Positions 1 to 12,194 of a DNA stretch of 64,000 nucleotides are shown here, in pieces; position 1 is the stretch's first letter, and every line of letters starts with the position of its first letter. The notes beneath the pieces are model-generated. The model did no database searches, was not told the origin of the DNA, and saw only the letters and a program-made list of their open reading frames with translations. The translations under genes were made by a program, and so were the position numbers. Source of the stretch: Talpa occidentalis (Eukaryota > Chordata > Mammalia > Eulipotyphla > Talpidae); NCBI RefSeq assembly GCF_014898055.3, contig NW_023604861.1, forward strand, positions 99,636,083 through 99,700,082. Reading direction: 5' to 3'.

Positions 1-223
1 TTGTCCTGTTCTCTTTTCTGTTCTGTCAATTTTTCATCATATATTTATAATTATATTGAAATTCTATTAATAGGTGCATATACATTTAGGATTAGTATGT
101 CCTGTTGATGAGTCAACTCATTTATTGTTATGGAATGTCCTTTTTATTGTCTGTAATGTTCTTTTTCTGTAATCAACTTTGTCTGATATATATACATACA
201 TATCGCCGCTTCAGTTTACTTTT

Positions 224-506
224 TAAAATTTTTTTATTTTAAAGATTTATTTATTTTGTGCATACAGGAGCTGGGGTACAGGCCAGAGGCATGGGGGTGA
301 GAGGATTCACTAGAGACAGAGTCGGGAGCAGAACAGGTGGATTGACTGAAATACACTGCTGAGGGGAGCAGTGGGTGAGTCAGGAGAGGTCTGCTGCACC
401 ATGTGGGTTGCTCCCTGGCTGGCAGGGGGGATCAAACTCTTGCTGCAGAGGCTGTGGATAGCTTCATAGTGCTGTGCTTAGCGCGTTGCGTCACCAGGGA
501 GGCCCA
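224..506 (-). mobile_element. tRNA-derived SINE, older subfamily
   Basis: Reverse-oriented copy running from TTTTTTAT/AAAGATTTATTTAT tail to CACCAGGGAGGCCC head, flanked by the exact duplication CTTCAGTTTACTTTT at 209-223 and 507-521. Confidence 0.9.
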
Positions 507-1138
507 CTTCAGTTTACTTTTGATTATGGCTTCATGGTTTGTGTTTTTAATTACTTTTCTGGATATGTCTGGGTCTTATATTGAAATACGTTTCTTGTAG
601 ACAAAACATAAATGGGTATTGTTTTTAATCTAATCTGACAATCTGCCTTTTCTTTGGAGTTTTAAGATTATTTATGTTTAATGTGGTTATTGATTTGGTT
701 GGAATAAAACTTAAGATACTGCTATTTGTTTTCTATTTGTTCTCTCTGTCCTTTGTTTCCTTTTTACTCTTCTTTCCTCTTCCTTTGGTTGTATAATTTT
801 TATGATTCCATTTTATTTACATTCTTGGTTTATATAACTTTATCTCTGTCAAGGTGTGTGTCTGACTAAGTTAGCATTTACAATATACATCTAACTTATC
901 ACAGTCTACCTTCAGATAACATGATAGCACTTCATGCATATCATGAGAGTCCTATGGGGCGACTCTGGGGCTAATCTGCTTCCTTCCATATTTGCTCTTA
1001 TTTTCCTACACTTTATTTCCACATATGCTATAAAACCACCATACAGTGAAGTAGCCAATTGTCTTGTAAGCAGCTTTAAAACTTGAATAAACGTATTTTG
1101 TATTTATTCTCATGTTATTTCTGTTGCTCTTTACTTTT

Positions 1139-1406
1139 ATTTTTAAAGATTTATTTATTTATGCATACAAGAGCTGGGGTATAGGCCAGAGGTGCTGGGG
1201 GTGAGAGGACTCACCAGAGACAGAGTGAGGAACAGAATAGGCAATTGACCGAAGTACAAGGCTGAGGGGAGTGGCAGGTGAGTCAGGAGAGGTCTGCTGC
1301 GCCATGTGGGTTCCTCCCTGGCTGGCCAGGGATCTAACTCTTGCTGCAGAGGCTGCGAATTGCTTCACAGTGTGGTGCTTAACCCCTTGTGCCACCAGGG
1401 AGGCCC
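1139..1406 (-). mobile_element. tRNA-derived SINE, older subfamily
   Basis: Same family and orientation as the copy at 224, with target duplication TGCTCTTTACTTTT at 1125-1138 and 1407-1420. Confidence 0.9.
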
Positions 1407-1619
1407 TGCTCTTTACTTTTTGATGTAGATTTTGGCACAGGTTTGTTGATGATGCGTTATCTAAGCACTTTCAGTCCCAGACAACTTTTTAATTTGCTTT
1501 TATTTTTGGAAGCTATTTTTTCTAAATATACAAGTCTAGGTTTACCATTTTATTTTCCATACATTAGAAATCTTTCTTTGCTTGCATGATTTATGATGAG
1601 AGGTCTTATGTTGTCACTG

Positions 1620-3100
1620 TCTTTTAAAGATTTTTCTCTTTATTGCTGGATTTCAACAACTATATTATAATATTCCTTGGTGTGGTTTTCTTTACTTTTC
1701 TTCTCTTTGTGGTCGTTGAATCTCTTGGATCTTTTGATGTATTGTTTTCATAAAACTTGGAAATATTTAGCCAAATAGCTTCAAATATTTTTTCCTCTTT
1801 CCACCTTTCTCCTTGTTAGAAGCTAATTACACACATTAGACTCTTGGATATTGTTTCATGGGTCATTTATTCTGTTAATGCTTTTAGCCTTTTTTCTCTG
1901 TGTGTTTCATTTAGAATAATTTTCTATTGCTACACCTTCCTTAAAGTTCCATGATCTTTTCTTCTGCTAATGTTTAATCAACTATTAATATCATAAAGTA
2001 TATTTTTTCATTTCAGTTCTATTTTTACAAGTTCCATCTGAGTCTTTTAAAAAACCTTCCATTTCTCACCTCATACTGTTCATACTTTAACTCCTTCAGC
2101 ATATGGATCACATTTTATAATAGTGGTGTGACATTCATTTTGACAGTCTATTCTGTTATTGTGTCATTTTAGATCTGTTTCTGTTGATCCATTTTTCTTC
2201 TGTTTCCTGCTTTTTTGACTGGCTGGTAATTTCTTACTAGATGTCAGACATTTTGAAATTTACATTGTTGGGTTCTGAATTTTATTGTATTTTTGCTATA
2301 TGTTTTGTGATGCAGTTAAGTTACTTGGAATTACTTTGATCCCTTTAGAGCTTACTTTTAATATATTAGTATATGTTCAGGGCAGCCTTTACTTGGGGGC
2401 TAACCTTGTATTACTGCTAAGGTGATACTCTTGAGAGGACCCTACTTTATATCCCTTATATTAAATAGACTATCCCACTCTGCTTGCTTGGAAGATGAAC
2501 TCTTCCTAGCTTTGTGTAAGTTCTGAGGTGCTGATCTACCTCCTTTTCAGTGATTTTTTCCCCTGGTTCCAGTAATTTCTTCACATGTATGTCCTGATAT
2601 TTACTTAGCCAAAATCTCCAGGGTATCCTTCTGCAGATTTCCAGAGTACATGCTCGTTCTCTCTCTGTCTCTCTCTCTCTCCCCACCTTTTTTCTCTCTT
2701 CTGCAGCAAACTCCTCTTTAGCACTTTTTCCCTCCAAAGTCTAATTGCCTAGGTCTTACTTGAACTCAGTTTCAAGTATTTTTCCATTTTCTCCCTCCCC
2801 CACTTCCTTGGCTTTGCCTGCAGCCATGAACTTAATTTACATCCTGTGAAGGGAGCGTGAGCATGAGCCATAGAAGCAGCCCTGCTCATACAACCACCTG
2901 GTACTTGATAATTATAGGGATCTGGGGTTGCTTGATACTGTCTGTAAGCTCCACTGAAGCTTCAGGAATGTGCTGGCACTACTAGCTGGATTGCAATCAG
3001 CAGGATTAGAAGGACAAATGGTCTGAAGTCATAGCTGAGCGCCTCAAAATATCAGATGACTGGAAGTAATTTACTTTTGGCTTTGAAACTCAGTATTGGA
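1620..3100 (-). repeat. Ancient LINE-1 fragments
   Basis: Phrases such as GCTTCAAATATTTTTTCCTC, ATGTCAGACATTTTGAAATT and CAGTTAAGTTACTTGGAATT are typical of old L1M-type elements in reverse. They are divergent, with no intact ORF. Subfamily not determined. Bases 1-223 and 507-1138 hold nothing I can name. Confidence 0.55.
1940..2055 (+). repeat. 116-bp direct repeat, copy 1
   Basis: Matches 3878-3993 at 114 of 116 positions, starting CTTAAAGTTCCATGATC and ending CTTTTAAAAAAC. Flanking sequence differs. The exon at 3367-3505 lies between the copies. Confidence 0.9.
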
Positions 3101-3366
3101 TTTATTTTTCTGTTGGATTTTACTAGTTCTGTTTTTCTTGGATTAATGTTGGATAGTGGAGGGGAGTAATGAGGGAGCCAGCTCAAATGTAGGATTTTCT
3201 TTAGAAAACCCTCCAAGTGAGCGATCCACTTACAGAAGACTGTATATAATCAATATAGCACAGCTCAGGCCTCTGTAGCTATGTCATTTAAGTTCTTAGG
3301 AAGATGCTTGCAATGTTACAGGCTCTAACCATTCACTTGCAACCTTTTTTTTTTTTTCCTTGCCAG

Positions 3367-3505
3367 GATTAAATGGCTACAGGATGGAAGTCAAATCCTC
3401 TTTGGAAAAGTATATAGTGACTGTGTCTACATTCTCATTGATACATCTCACTCAATGAAGGGCAAACTGGATTTGGTGAAGGACAAGGTCATCCAGTTTA
3501 TACAG
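3367..3505 (+). CDS. VWA3B: VWA3B exon: start of VWA domain with MIDAS DxSxS
   Basis: A long T-rich tract ends in TTGCCAG at 3366, and the exon ends at TACAG|GTTAGA (3505/3506). The 139 bp read as one base of a split codon plus 46 codons beginning IKWLQDGSQILFGKVY. The strand VYILIDTSHSMKGK is the first beta strand of a VWA fold followed by the metal-ion-dependent adhesion site motif D-T-S-H-S. The rest, LDLVKDKVIQFIQ, is the first amphipathic helix. The exon ends in phase 0 and joins cleanly to the exon at 4948. Earlier exons of the gene are not in the window. Confidence 0.9.
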
Positions 3506-3877
3506 GTTAGATAGAACTATCAGGTGCATGCATTTGGGAGCCTATCATAAAAGCATTTCCATCAATCTTCACCTGCAGTGGTTATGAGAGGTGTACAGGT
3601 GAGGTTTGCTTCAAGAACCCATAGGCAAGTCACTTCAGAAAATAAACTTCCTTTTGCCACTTAGAGAAACATCAAGTCACTTTGCAAACAATTTCTTCCT
3701 GTGATGGTCCCTCTTGTACCTGGTGGGTTGCTAAGGGTCTTTCTATGTCCATTGCTTCAGGTTTTCTCTATCCTGATACCTGTGGTGTTCAGAAACCTCC
3801 ACTGTTTTCCAGATATTTTTCAGCTTGGAATTTTAATTTCCATTGTTTATTAGGGGTGCTGTGTGCACTGGCTGTTT

Positions 3878-3993
3878 CTTAAAGTTCCATGATCTTTTCT
3901 TCTGCTAATGTTTAATCAACTATTAATATCATAAAGTATATTTTTTCATTTCAGTTCTATTTCTACAGGTTCCATCTGAGTCTTTTAAAAAAC
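3878..3993 (+). repeat. 116-bp direct repeat, copy 2
   Basis: Second copy of 1940-2055, with only two substitutions (T/C and A/G in CTATTTYTACARGTTCC). Confidence 0.9.
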
Positions 3994-4024
3994 TTCTGAT
4001 GTTTAGGAGCTTCCCAGTCTTGTT

Positions 4025-4306
4025 CTTTTTTTTATTTCATTTAAAGATTTATTTATTTATACATACAAGAACTTGGTTACAGACCAGAGGTGTGGATGGT
4101 GAGAGGATTCACCAGAAGCAGAGTGGGGAACAGAACAGGCAGACTGACTGAAACACACTGCTGAGGGGAGCAGCAGGCAAGGCAGGAGAGGTATGCTGTG
4201 CCATGTGGGTTGCTCCCTGGCCAGCTGGGGGATAGAACTTGTGCTGCAGAGGCTGCAGACATCTTCACAGGTTGCATCTTAACCCCTTGCGCCACCAGGG
4301 AGGCCT
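4025..4306 (-). mobile_element. tRNA-derived SINE, older subfamily
   Basis: Reverse copy ending GCCACCAGGGAGGCC. Imperfect duplication GCTTCCCAGTCTTGTT / GCTTCCCGCTCTTGTT at 4009-4024 and 4307-4322. Confidence 0.88.
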
Positions 4307-4947
4307 GCTTCCCGCTCTTGTTTTACCTGATCTTCTTCTGAGTTGTGTAGCCCAAAAGCATATTTCTCACGATTCTTAACTCCCAGCTTCCACACCTATA
4401 AATGGATGTTATGGTGCTTTCATGAGGCAGTAGTATTGATGTGTTAACCAGAGAAAGTAATTGTGAGCAGTGTTTGATAAATACAAAATACAGTTTTTAA
4501 TTTGATAAACCTCTACTGGAGAAAGGTGGGCTGATGGAAGGCTAGTGAATAGATCTGTAAGTGACTAAGTCTTACCAAAATGATGACATAGCTTTGGATT
4601 TATTTTTTTAAAGCAGATTGCATTTAGTGTGCTGATTGGGCATACCATTAATGTCACTATTAAATACATCATTTAATGTCATGTTATTTATAAGCACATA
4701 TGTGTGGTGTATTTGTTTTTACATATATATACATATATACATCTGTTACATTCTAATATCCAAACGGTATATATTTTATTTAAATATCTTTTTTTAATAA
4801 GGAAAGATGGTTTTATTCAACATAATTTTTAGTTTCTGGATCTGAAAATACATGTAATCATAATTAAAATGTATCAAACTGTGACCTGTTCTAATCTTTT
4901 CTTCCATTTGAGTAGTTTTGTGGCTAAATAATATTTGTTTCTTACAG

Positions 4948-5079
4948 GAACAGCTGAAATATAAAAGGAAATTCAATTTTGTACGGTTTGATGCTCAAGC
5001 AGTGGCTTGGCGGGAAAAACTTGTTGAAATTGATGAAGATAATTTGAACCAGGCTCAGTCCTGGATTAGAGACATTAAG
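4948..5079 (+). CDS. VWA3B: VWA3B exon: second part of VWA domain
   Basis: Acceptor TTTGTTTCTTACAG ends at 4947; donor AAG|GTAAGA follows 5079. The 132 bp are exactly 44 codons in phase 0-0: EQLKYKRKFNFVRFDAQ at the start and AQSWIRDIK at the end. The FNFVRFD strand is the second hydrophobic beta strand of the VWA fold, and the following acidic helix EIDEDNLNQAQSWI leads toward the third MIDAS-containing loop in the next exon. An in-frame stop follows 15 codons into the intron, so the splice site and not the open frame sets the end. Confidence 0.9.
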
Positions 5080-7481
5080 GTAAGACAGAGGCTAGGTCTG
5101 GAAGAAGATCCTGACTTTATCACTTGCTGATAATACTTTGAACTGCGGGGTTGGTAGTGGCTTCCATACTCATTTTGTTTCTATTCTCAGCAAACCTGCA
5201 AGTCTCATTTCCAGACCTGCCCTTGGCTCAGAACTCAGTTCCTTTGTGAAAAAAAAATTTCAAATGTATTTATTTTGTATTTAAACATTCAGATTTATTT
5301 CTCCTGAGAGTTCCTTTTGCTTAAAATGATACATTTAAAACATTTTCCAAGTAAACATTTTCCAAAAATGTTCCTATTTTTAACAGTGAACTTAGTTCAA
5401 AAGTAATGAATTTGTGGAAACACAGGGTCCAGTATGAAAAGTGAAACTGAAATAATTGGGAGAATATTGGGAGAAGGACTGACAACAGGAGCGAGGTAGG
5501 GTAGCAGAACATAGGGAAGAAGGTGCAATTGTTTGTCAGGCCCAAATTGTACTTACAGAACTTAAAGGCTCTGCTCTTGGCTTTACATAGACACTGGGGA
5601 GGACTTTCCTTTCCTTAAATGTTTTCTTATGTCTCAAACTTATATTGAGTTTTAAAATTATTTTCCCAGAATAACATAGCATTGTGGATATTTGAGATAT
5701 ACTAAAATTGAAACCAAGGGATTTTCTTTAAAAGTTCAAACATTTTTTTAAAAAGTGCGGTGTCTGAGTTTAGAATTTGAGATTTGCTAGGAAGCCACAA
5801 ATGTACATTAGTGGACCTCCCTGAATATTAACCGAGCAGGGACTATGCTGTTACTGAGATGTTTTGGAGTTCCCTGGCACTTTGTTTTTTAAAAAATAGG
5901 AGAGGATATCTGTTCTATAAGAAGCAATAATACCTGTCAAAATTGGACCTAACTGACTACCTTGTCCTAGGAAAGAGTATTATAATCAGTTTGTTAGAGT
6001 TCTGGTTTTAACTAATAAATTACTTATGATACAGGTTCTCTCCTTTTACAGACTTATGCAGTAGGAAATATCTTCTTAATACAGAGCCACTAATTTAGGG
6101 TTTGTGATAACAAGATGTTGTATATGAAATCTCATTAGATGATAACATTGGTTCTGCTTTAGAATCAGACATCTAAATGGCTAAAAAACCCAAATTTTTT
6201 CTCTGTACTCTGCAGAAATCTTAATTGAAGTCCCTTTGTTTGCCTGTTGAATGTGCAAAAATTATTTTCAAGAAGAGCAAATTCTTGGCTTGTTCCAGGA
6301 ATCAGCCCAATAAATTCAGAATACCATCCAGGCCTCCTGCATGTGCTGTGTGCTGGTGTCTCAGAGCAGAGCTTCCCCACCAGGCACAGCCCCAGGCCAG
6401 CAAAGGATAACAGGTTCTGGGCCATAGTTGGGGCGGGGTCTGGCCCTCAGCTGCCAGGGGAGAGCCCTGATCCCAATTTCCTGTGGTTCTCAGTCTGACT
6501 TTCTTCCAATTTTTCTGCCACTTTTCCCACAAAACCTAAACTGTGGGCTCTGCTACCCCAATAATGCACTAGTTAGTTGATCACTTTTTTAGACTTCTGA
6601 ATCTGAAATCACTTTATATTTATGAAATTATTGCAGTAAAAGTACAGAGAGCTCCTGTATACCCTTCTCCTGGCTTTCCCTAGTGTTGATATCTCACATA
6701 CCCATAATACTATGATCAAAACGAAGACAACCACATCGATATTATTACCCAAATTACAGAATATATTTAGAGTTCATTATTTTTTTCCACTAATGTTCCT
6801 GTTCTGTTCCAGTATTCAAACCAGGATCCCACATCATTGCAGGGCCCCCTTAGTCTCCTCCAATCGAATATCCCTTGTCTTTGATGCCCTTGATATTTCT
6901 GAAGGAACTGGTTGGATGTTTTGTAAAAAGTCCTTCAATTTGGCTTTGTCTGATGTTTTCTCATGATTAGAATGGGATTGTGGAATCAGAAAGTAAACCA
7001 CAGGGGTGGTGTGTCCTCAATCCATTGTATCAAGAATATATGATGTTGATACAACTTATGTGATGTTTACTTTGATCACCTGGTTAAGGTGGCATCTGCC
7101 CAGTTTCTCCCCTGTTATTTATCCATTCATAAATAATAAATGTTTTGTAGGAGACTCTCTGAAGCTATGTAGATTTGTTCTGTGTCCCTTAATTCACCCA
7201 CGAATTTTAGCATTTAAGTGGTGGATATTTCTAAAAACAGTTATTACTATGCTTTTCTAATGGTGATTTTTTTATGTCCTTCATTCCTTTTACACTTATT
7301 TGTTGGAATTTTTCTCTAAGGAAGAGAGTTTCACTTTTTTCTCCTTTTTATTTACTCAACAGACATTTATTTGTTTCACTATAAACTCATGGATATTTAT
7401 TCTACTTTTTAAATAATTATTTCACTACTAAATGGTTCCCACTTTGTCACTGAGAACTCCTTCACATTGTCTCCTGTGTTT

Positions 7482-7748
7482 TTTTTTTTTAATTTATTTT
7501 TATTTATTTATGTATACAAGGACTGGAGTGTAGGCTGAGGGTGTTGAGAGGATTCACCAGAGACAAAGTGGGGAGCAGAGCAGGCAGATCTACTGAAATA
7601 CATTGCTGAGGGGAGCCTCAGGTGAGACAGGAGAGGTCTGCTGTGCCATGTGGGTTAGCTCCCTGGCCAGGGAGCAAACTTGTGCTGCAGAGGCTGTGGA
7701 TAGCTTCATAGTGCTGAGACTTGAACCCCTGTGCCACCAGGGAGGCCC
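7482..7748 (-). mobile_element. tRNA-derived SINE, older subfamily, inside an ancient L1
   Basis: Reverse copy with a T-rich end at about 7482 and CCACCAGGGAGGCCC at 7735-7748. Flanks share TCTCCTGTGTT / TCTTCCTGTGTT. It splits an ancient L1 3' end that continues on both sides. Confidence 0.87.
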
Positions 7749-8929
7749 ATCTTCCTGTGTTCTTTCAACACCCATCCCTTGTTTTTAACACTTTACTTTC
7801 TCGCACTGTAAGATATTACATACTTATTTTGTGTTTTTCTTGCCTCAGCCCTGGAATCTACCCCTTCTTCCAAGGAATCTTGTTTTATTTGAGAATGGTA
7901 TTTAGAAACCCAAATCTTGCCATCTGGGTATGTGTTTATTGTACCAGACTGTCATTGTTCTTAGGCCTTCTTAGTGTGTAATAGCCCATGTCTCCACAAA
8001 CATCTACAATTATGTATCTATCTTCATTTATATTTGCATCAAAAAGAAAAACAAAGCCTTGAGTTCATACTGGTAGCTCTTGCTCCAGTCCAGAGCCACA
8101 GGGTCTATTTGTAATGAACCTATTTGTAACTTTGACTGTGAGAAACCCTGCTTGCATTATCTGTAATGAATTTGTTTATGTGTTCAATTTTACTATATAT
8201 ATAAAGTAGTTCAAAATTGCTAGTCCATACTTTATGAGAAGTAAATCTATCAGCTTGAGTGTGGTATTTGTGTACCATTTTTTTTTCTTTAGCCTTACAC
8301 TGTCTGGTCAAAAACTGTTTTCTAAAGTTATGCAATCAGGTACTTTGACCCAGCCCCTCAATGTGTTCATTCATTAGCTGTATAACTAGAGTCATTGGTC
8401 ATAGGCTACATTCCATCTTGGGATCCCTTTATATCCCAGTTAAATCCACTCATTATAGTGCCATTTTGTCATTTTGATAATTGTATAGAGTCAATATTTA
8501 TATCACAGAACTGAAGAGAATAGCTCTAGCACCCCCTGTCAAATTTCCTCATGTGCCCCCAACTAGTTAACCTCTCCTCCCTGTTGGTAACCACTGCTTT
8601 GTTTTTCTGTTCCTATGGTTTTATCTGTTCCAGAATGTCATATAAATGGAAACATACAATATGTAGTTCTTTGTTCTAGTTTCTCTCACTTAACCAAAAT
8701 ACATTGAAGATTTACCCAATTTATTTTATGAATCAAGAGTTTCTTCCTTTCTGGATAGAAAACTGCTTATCCATTTTCTGTTGAAGGACATCTATGTCAT
8801 TATCCACTTGGGGAATTTATTTTATAAATAAAGTGGCTATGAATATGTGCATATAGGTTTTTATGTAAATATTTTTCACACATTTATGTGTAAACATGTA
8901 TCTGAGATTTTACCTTGCTTACAAACTAA

Positions 8930-9360
8930 CATGGATGCTGGTGAAGACCTCATACTCCTGGGTCAGAGACTATGGACTTTATTACAGCAACAGCAGTCTC
9001 TAGATTATCAGAATTTTCTTGCACCAGTTCCCTGAGTTTCAGTTCCCACAGGGTAAAATAAAGCAGGCCAGGTAACACACAAAGTAGGTTGTGTGTGCTA
9101 AAAGAGGGACCCTGAACTTATTGAGACTGGACTTTCTATAACAAATGGTAAGCAGGCTTGTCCTTTCCTCCGGAGTTAAATGTCATCTTTGTGCTGGATA
9201 ATAAGCATGCCTGCCCTTGGCTCTGAAGGGAAATACTATCTCTGTTTTCCATGGCTGTTCATAATATAAACATCCTTAAAAAGACAGGCCAGGGCAAAGG
9301 CAGTCTCTCTGCTTGCAAGATATATAGAAAGGCAAGTGTGACCCATGGGAATGGTTTCAT
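8930..9360. repeat. Insert of unknown type within the ancient L1 (LTR-like)
   Basis: About 430 bp beginning near ATGGATGCTGGTGAAGACCT breaks the L1 sequence, which resumes at about 9366. Its moderate GC and lack of ORF are compatible with an old LTR, but I cannot name it and see no clear ends. Confidence 0.35.
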
Positions 9361-10959
9361 TTCATTTCACTTGGATATGAATAAATACTTAAAAGTAGAA
9401 TTGCTGGGGTGTATGGTAAGTGCATGTTTAACCTAAAAACAAACTGCCAAACTTTTCCAAAGTGGCTGTACCATCTTGCATTTCCATCAGCAGTATGTGA
9501 GAGCTCCAATTGCTTTACATCCTCTCCAGCACTTGATATTGCCAGGTTATTTTATTTTAACCATTCTAATATGGGTAAAATATGTGCTGTGGTGTCCTGC
9601 TGTGGTTTAATCTGCATTTACTTATTACTAATAATCTTGAGCATGTCTTCACAACTTATTTGTCATCTGTTTAAATCTTTAGTTCATTTTAAATTTTTTT
9701 TTTTAAGTAGAGTTTCTTTATGTATTCTGGAAATAAGAACTTTATTAGATAACTTTATGCAATTTTCAAATATTTTTTCTCAATCTGTGGCTTATCTTTT
9801 CATTGCCTTAAAAGAATCTTGCATGGAGCAAAGGTTTAATTTTGATAAATTCCAAGTTTTCATTTTTATTGTATGGGTGTGCTTATGGCATCTAAACCCA
9901 AGGGCATGCAGGGTTCCTCCTGTTTTCATCTCAAAATAAAGTATTTGTGTGTTTAGATTTAAGATCTATTTTTTTTAAGATCCGTTTTGAATTCATTTTT
10001 ATAAGAAGTGTGAGATAGGGTTCATCATTGTTTATTGAAGTCACTATAATTTCTCCCTGAATTTCCTTTGCTTCTTTATCAAAAATCATTTGACTGTGTC
10101 CATGTGCATCTGTTTCTAAGTCTCTTACATTTCATTGAACTAGATGTCTTTTCCCACAACATACTGTTTTTATTACTGTAACTTTATGCTAAACTTTGAA
10201 ATTAGCTAGGAGTCCTCTAACTTTGTTGTCCTTTGCAAAATTTTTGGTCATCCTAATTCCTTTGACCTGCCGTATGAATTTTAGAATCAGTTGTTGACAT
10301 TTATAAGGAAGTGTTCTAGGATTTTGGTTAGGATTGCATTAAGTCTATATTTTCAGATTCAGGAGAACTGACAGTTTAGCACTGTATATATCTCCATTGA
10401 TTTAGTTTTTTTGTTACTATTATGTATGATAATTTAAATTTTGATTGCTTATTGCAATAATTTTGGGGTATTTGCCTTGTATCCTAACTTACTAAACTCA
10501 TTAATTCTAGGAGATTTGTTGTAGATTTCTTCAATGATGTTATTTATGAATCACATGATTGTATTTCTTATTTTCTAATCTATATGATTTTATTTCTTCC
10601 TTGTTTTAAAGCACTTACTAGGACTTTCAGTTTCATGTTGAACAGGACTGGTGAGAATGTACATCCTTGCTTTGTTCCTAACATTAGAGAAGCATTCAGT
10701 CTTTTACCATTAGGTACTTGCTAGCTGCAGCCCTCTTTCCTTGTAGACATACTTTATTAAGTTAACAGTATTCCCTTCTATTCTTGGTTTACTGAGTATT
10801 GTTATAAATGAGCGATGAATTTTGTCAAATATATTTTCTGCATCCATACTCTGTTAATATGACAAATTACATTGAGTTATTTTCAAATGTTGCATATGCA
10901 TTATGTTTCTGAGATAATTCCACATGTTCGTAATGTGTTATGCCTTACTTTCAGTAGGC

Positions 10960-12095
10960 ATGGTGTCCTACAGTTTCAGGGATGGGCCTTTTCAGTGGTT
11001 CTGAGCCTAGCACCTGTCCCTGTTCCTTCCTGAGATATGGAGAGTTTATTGTTTTCCTTTCCTCTTTCCCCAGATGTCCTGGATTTTTACCATAGCCTTA
11101 AGAGTGGCCATTTTGTTGTCCCCCCCCCCAACCCGACTCCCTGCAACACACACACCCAAGCAGATTAAGGCCTTTGTTCTGTAAAGGGAATAAAGGAGAG
11201 GGTCTCTGTGGAGATTCATGGGTCACTCACTGTTTCTTGTCCCATTTCTGCATCACCAAGAAGACTCTCTCAACCTTTTTTCTGAACAACTTGTGGCGAA
11301 AAAGCCTTTTAGAGTGCACAGATCACGACCCCCCACCCACGTATACCCCCACCCCACCCTGCCTTTACCCTCTCACCAGTACACACCTGGCCAACCTCTA
11401 CCAGTTCTTCCTACCTCCCAGGCAGACTCTCCCTGCTAAGGATCTGGCTGTGTCTTACCTGACTCCACAGGTAGCCCTCTCTCCTCAGATTTCAGATGTC
11501 AGTTTCCCTGTGACCTAAAGACTCTGATGGATGTAACAAAAGTCATGTACTTACTCTTTGACTTTTTAGCATAATGAATTTGGGGGTGATACTCTTGCCA
11601 ATGTTCCCTGGGCAGAAATGGAAGGAGTTTTAAAAATGTACAATATCTTTGCTGTGTGCCCAGATTGCTAATGATTCCACATTCATATTTATCAAATATT
11701 GGGTGTCATGCCTAATCCTGGTTCCAACAAATATGATCCCTGCCAGGGTATATTGATGCTGCATGTTTAAGCTGTGCTGACAGCTGAATGAAAGTAACTG
11801 AGTATCTTACACAGAAACAAAGATGAAATTGCGTTAAGAGCTCTGTTGTCAGAACAGGAAATCCATAGTCCTGGCTGCTAGCAGTCCCACCACTGAATAG
11901 AGGCTTTTATGGCACACCCAGGGATTTGGTTTCTTGGAATCACTGGGCTTAAATTATCTCAATATAATTTAAATTCATCTTTTATTTCACAAGTAATTTT
12001 CTTTCTTTTTCTGGAAGCAAAAAATAAATGCCATTTGTTTGTGAGCTGTTTTTTGAGATTCAATTATGTGCTCAGTGTCTCTCTCTTTCTTATAG
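10960..12095. other. Intron sequence without recognised element
   Basis: Includes a C-rich stretch (11118-11160 and 11320-11380) with open frames that lack any recognisable protein. Probably unique intron. Confidence 0.4.
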
Positions 12096-12194
12096 ATTGG
12101 AAGTTCTACAAACACCCTGAATGCCCTGCAAATTGCTTTTGCTGATAAGGAAACACAAGTTATCTACCTCCTGACAGATGGGAGACCTGATCAG
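12096..12194 (+). CDS. VWA3B: VWA3B exon: MIDAS threonine loop and TDGRPD loop
   Basis: A CT-rich tract CTCTCTCTTTCTTATAG ends at 12095 and the donor is CAG|GTACTT after 12194. The 99 bp are 33 codons in phase 0-0. IGSSTNTLNALQIAFA carries the conserved G-x-T-N-x-x-x-A pattern that supplies the MIDAS threonine. VIYLLTDGRPDQ is the central beta strand with the third MIDAS residue, the aspartate of the TDG loop. With the DxSxS of the exon at 3367, all three metal-binding positions are present, so the domain looks able to bind a divalent cation (inference). Confidence 0.92.

Larger units (their letters stand above)
6600..10960 (-). repeat. Ancient L1M-type 3' end and ORF2, reverse, interrupted twice
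   Basis: From about 6615 the sequence matches the 3' end of old L1M elements from memory (GTACAGAGAGCTCCTGTATA, CTGATGTTTTCTCATGATTA, CCTGGTTAAGGTGGCATCTG). From 8560 it runs back through 3' UTR/ORF2 sequence to about 10960 (AAACTGCCAAACTTTTCCAA, CATTTCCATCAGCAG). A SINE at 7482-7748 and an unrelated block at about 8930-9360 interrupt it. More than one original element may be involved. Confidence 0.6.

Noticed and set aside
6225..6532. Overlapping open frames on both strands in a GC-rich patch
   Set aside because: They are short, no splice sites fit the phase of the neighbouring VWA3B exons, and the peptides look non-coding.
9409..9939. 176-residue open frame
   Set aside because: It runs antisense through an ancient L1 ORF2 region and shows no recognisable protein.
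11174..11518. 114-residue proline/threonine-rich frame
   Set aside because: It comes from a C-rich stretch with no splice phase fit and no recognisable domain.
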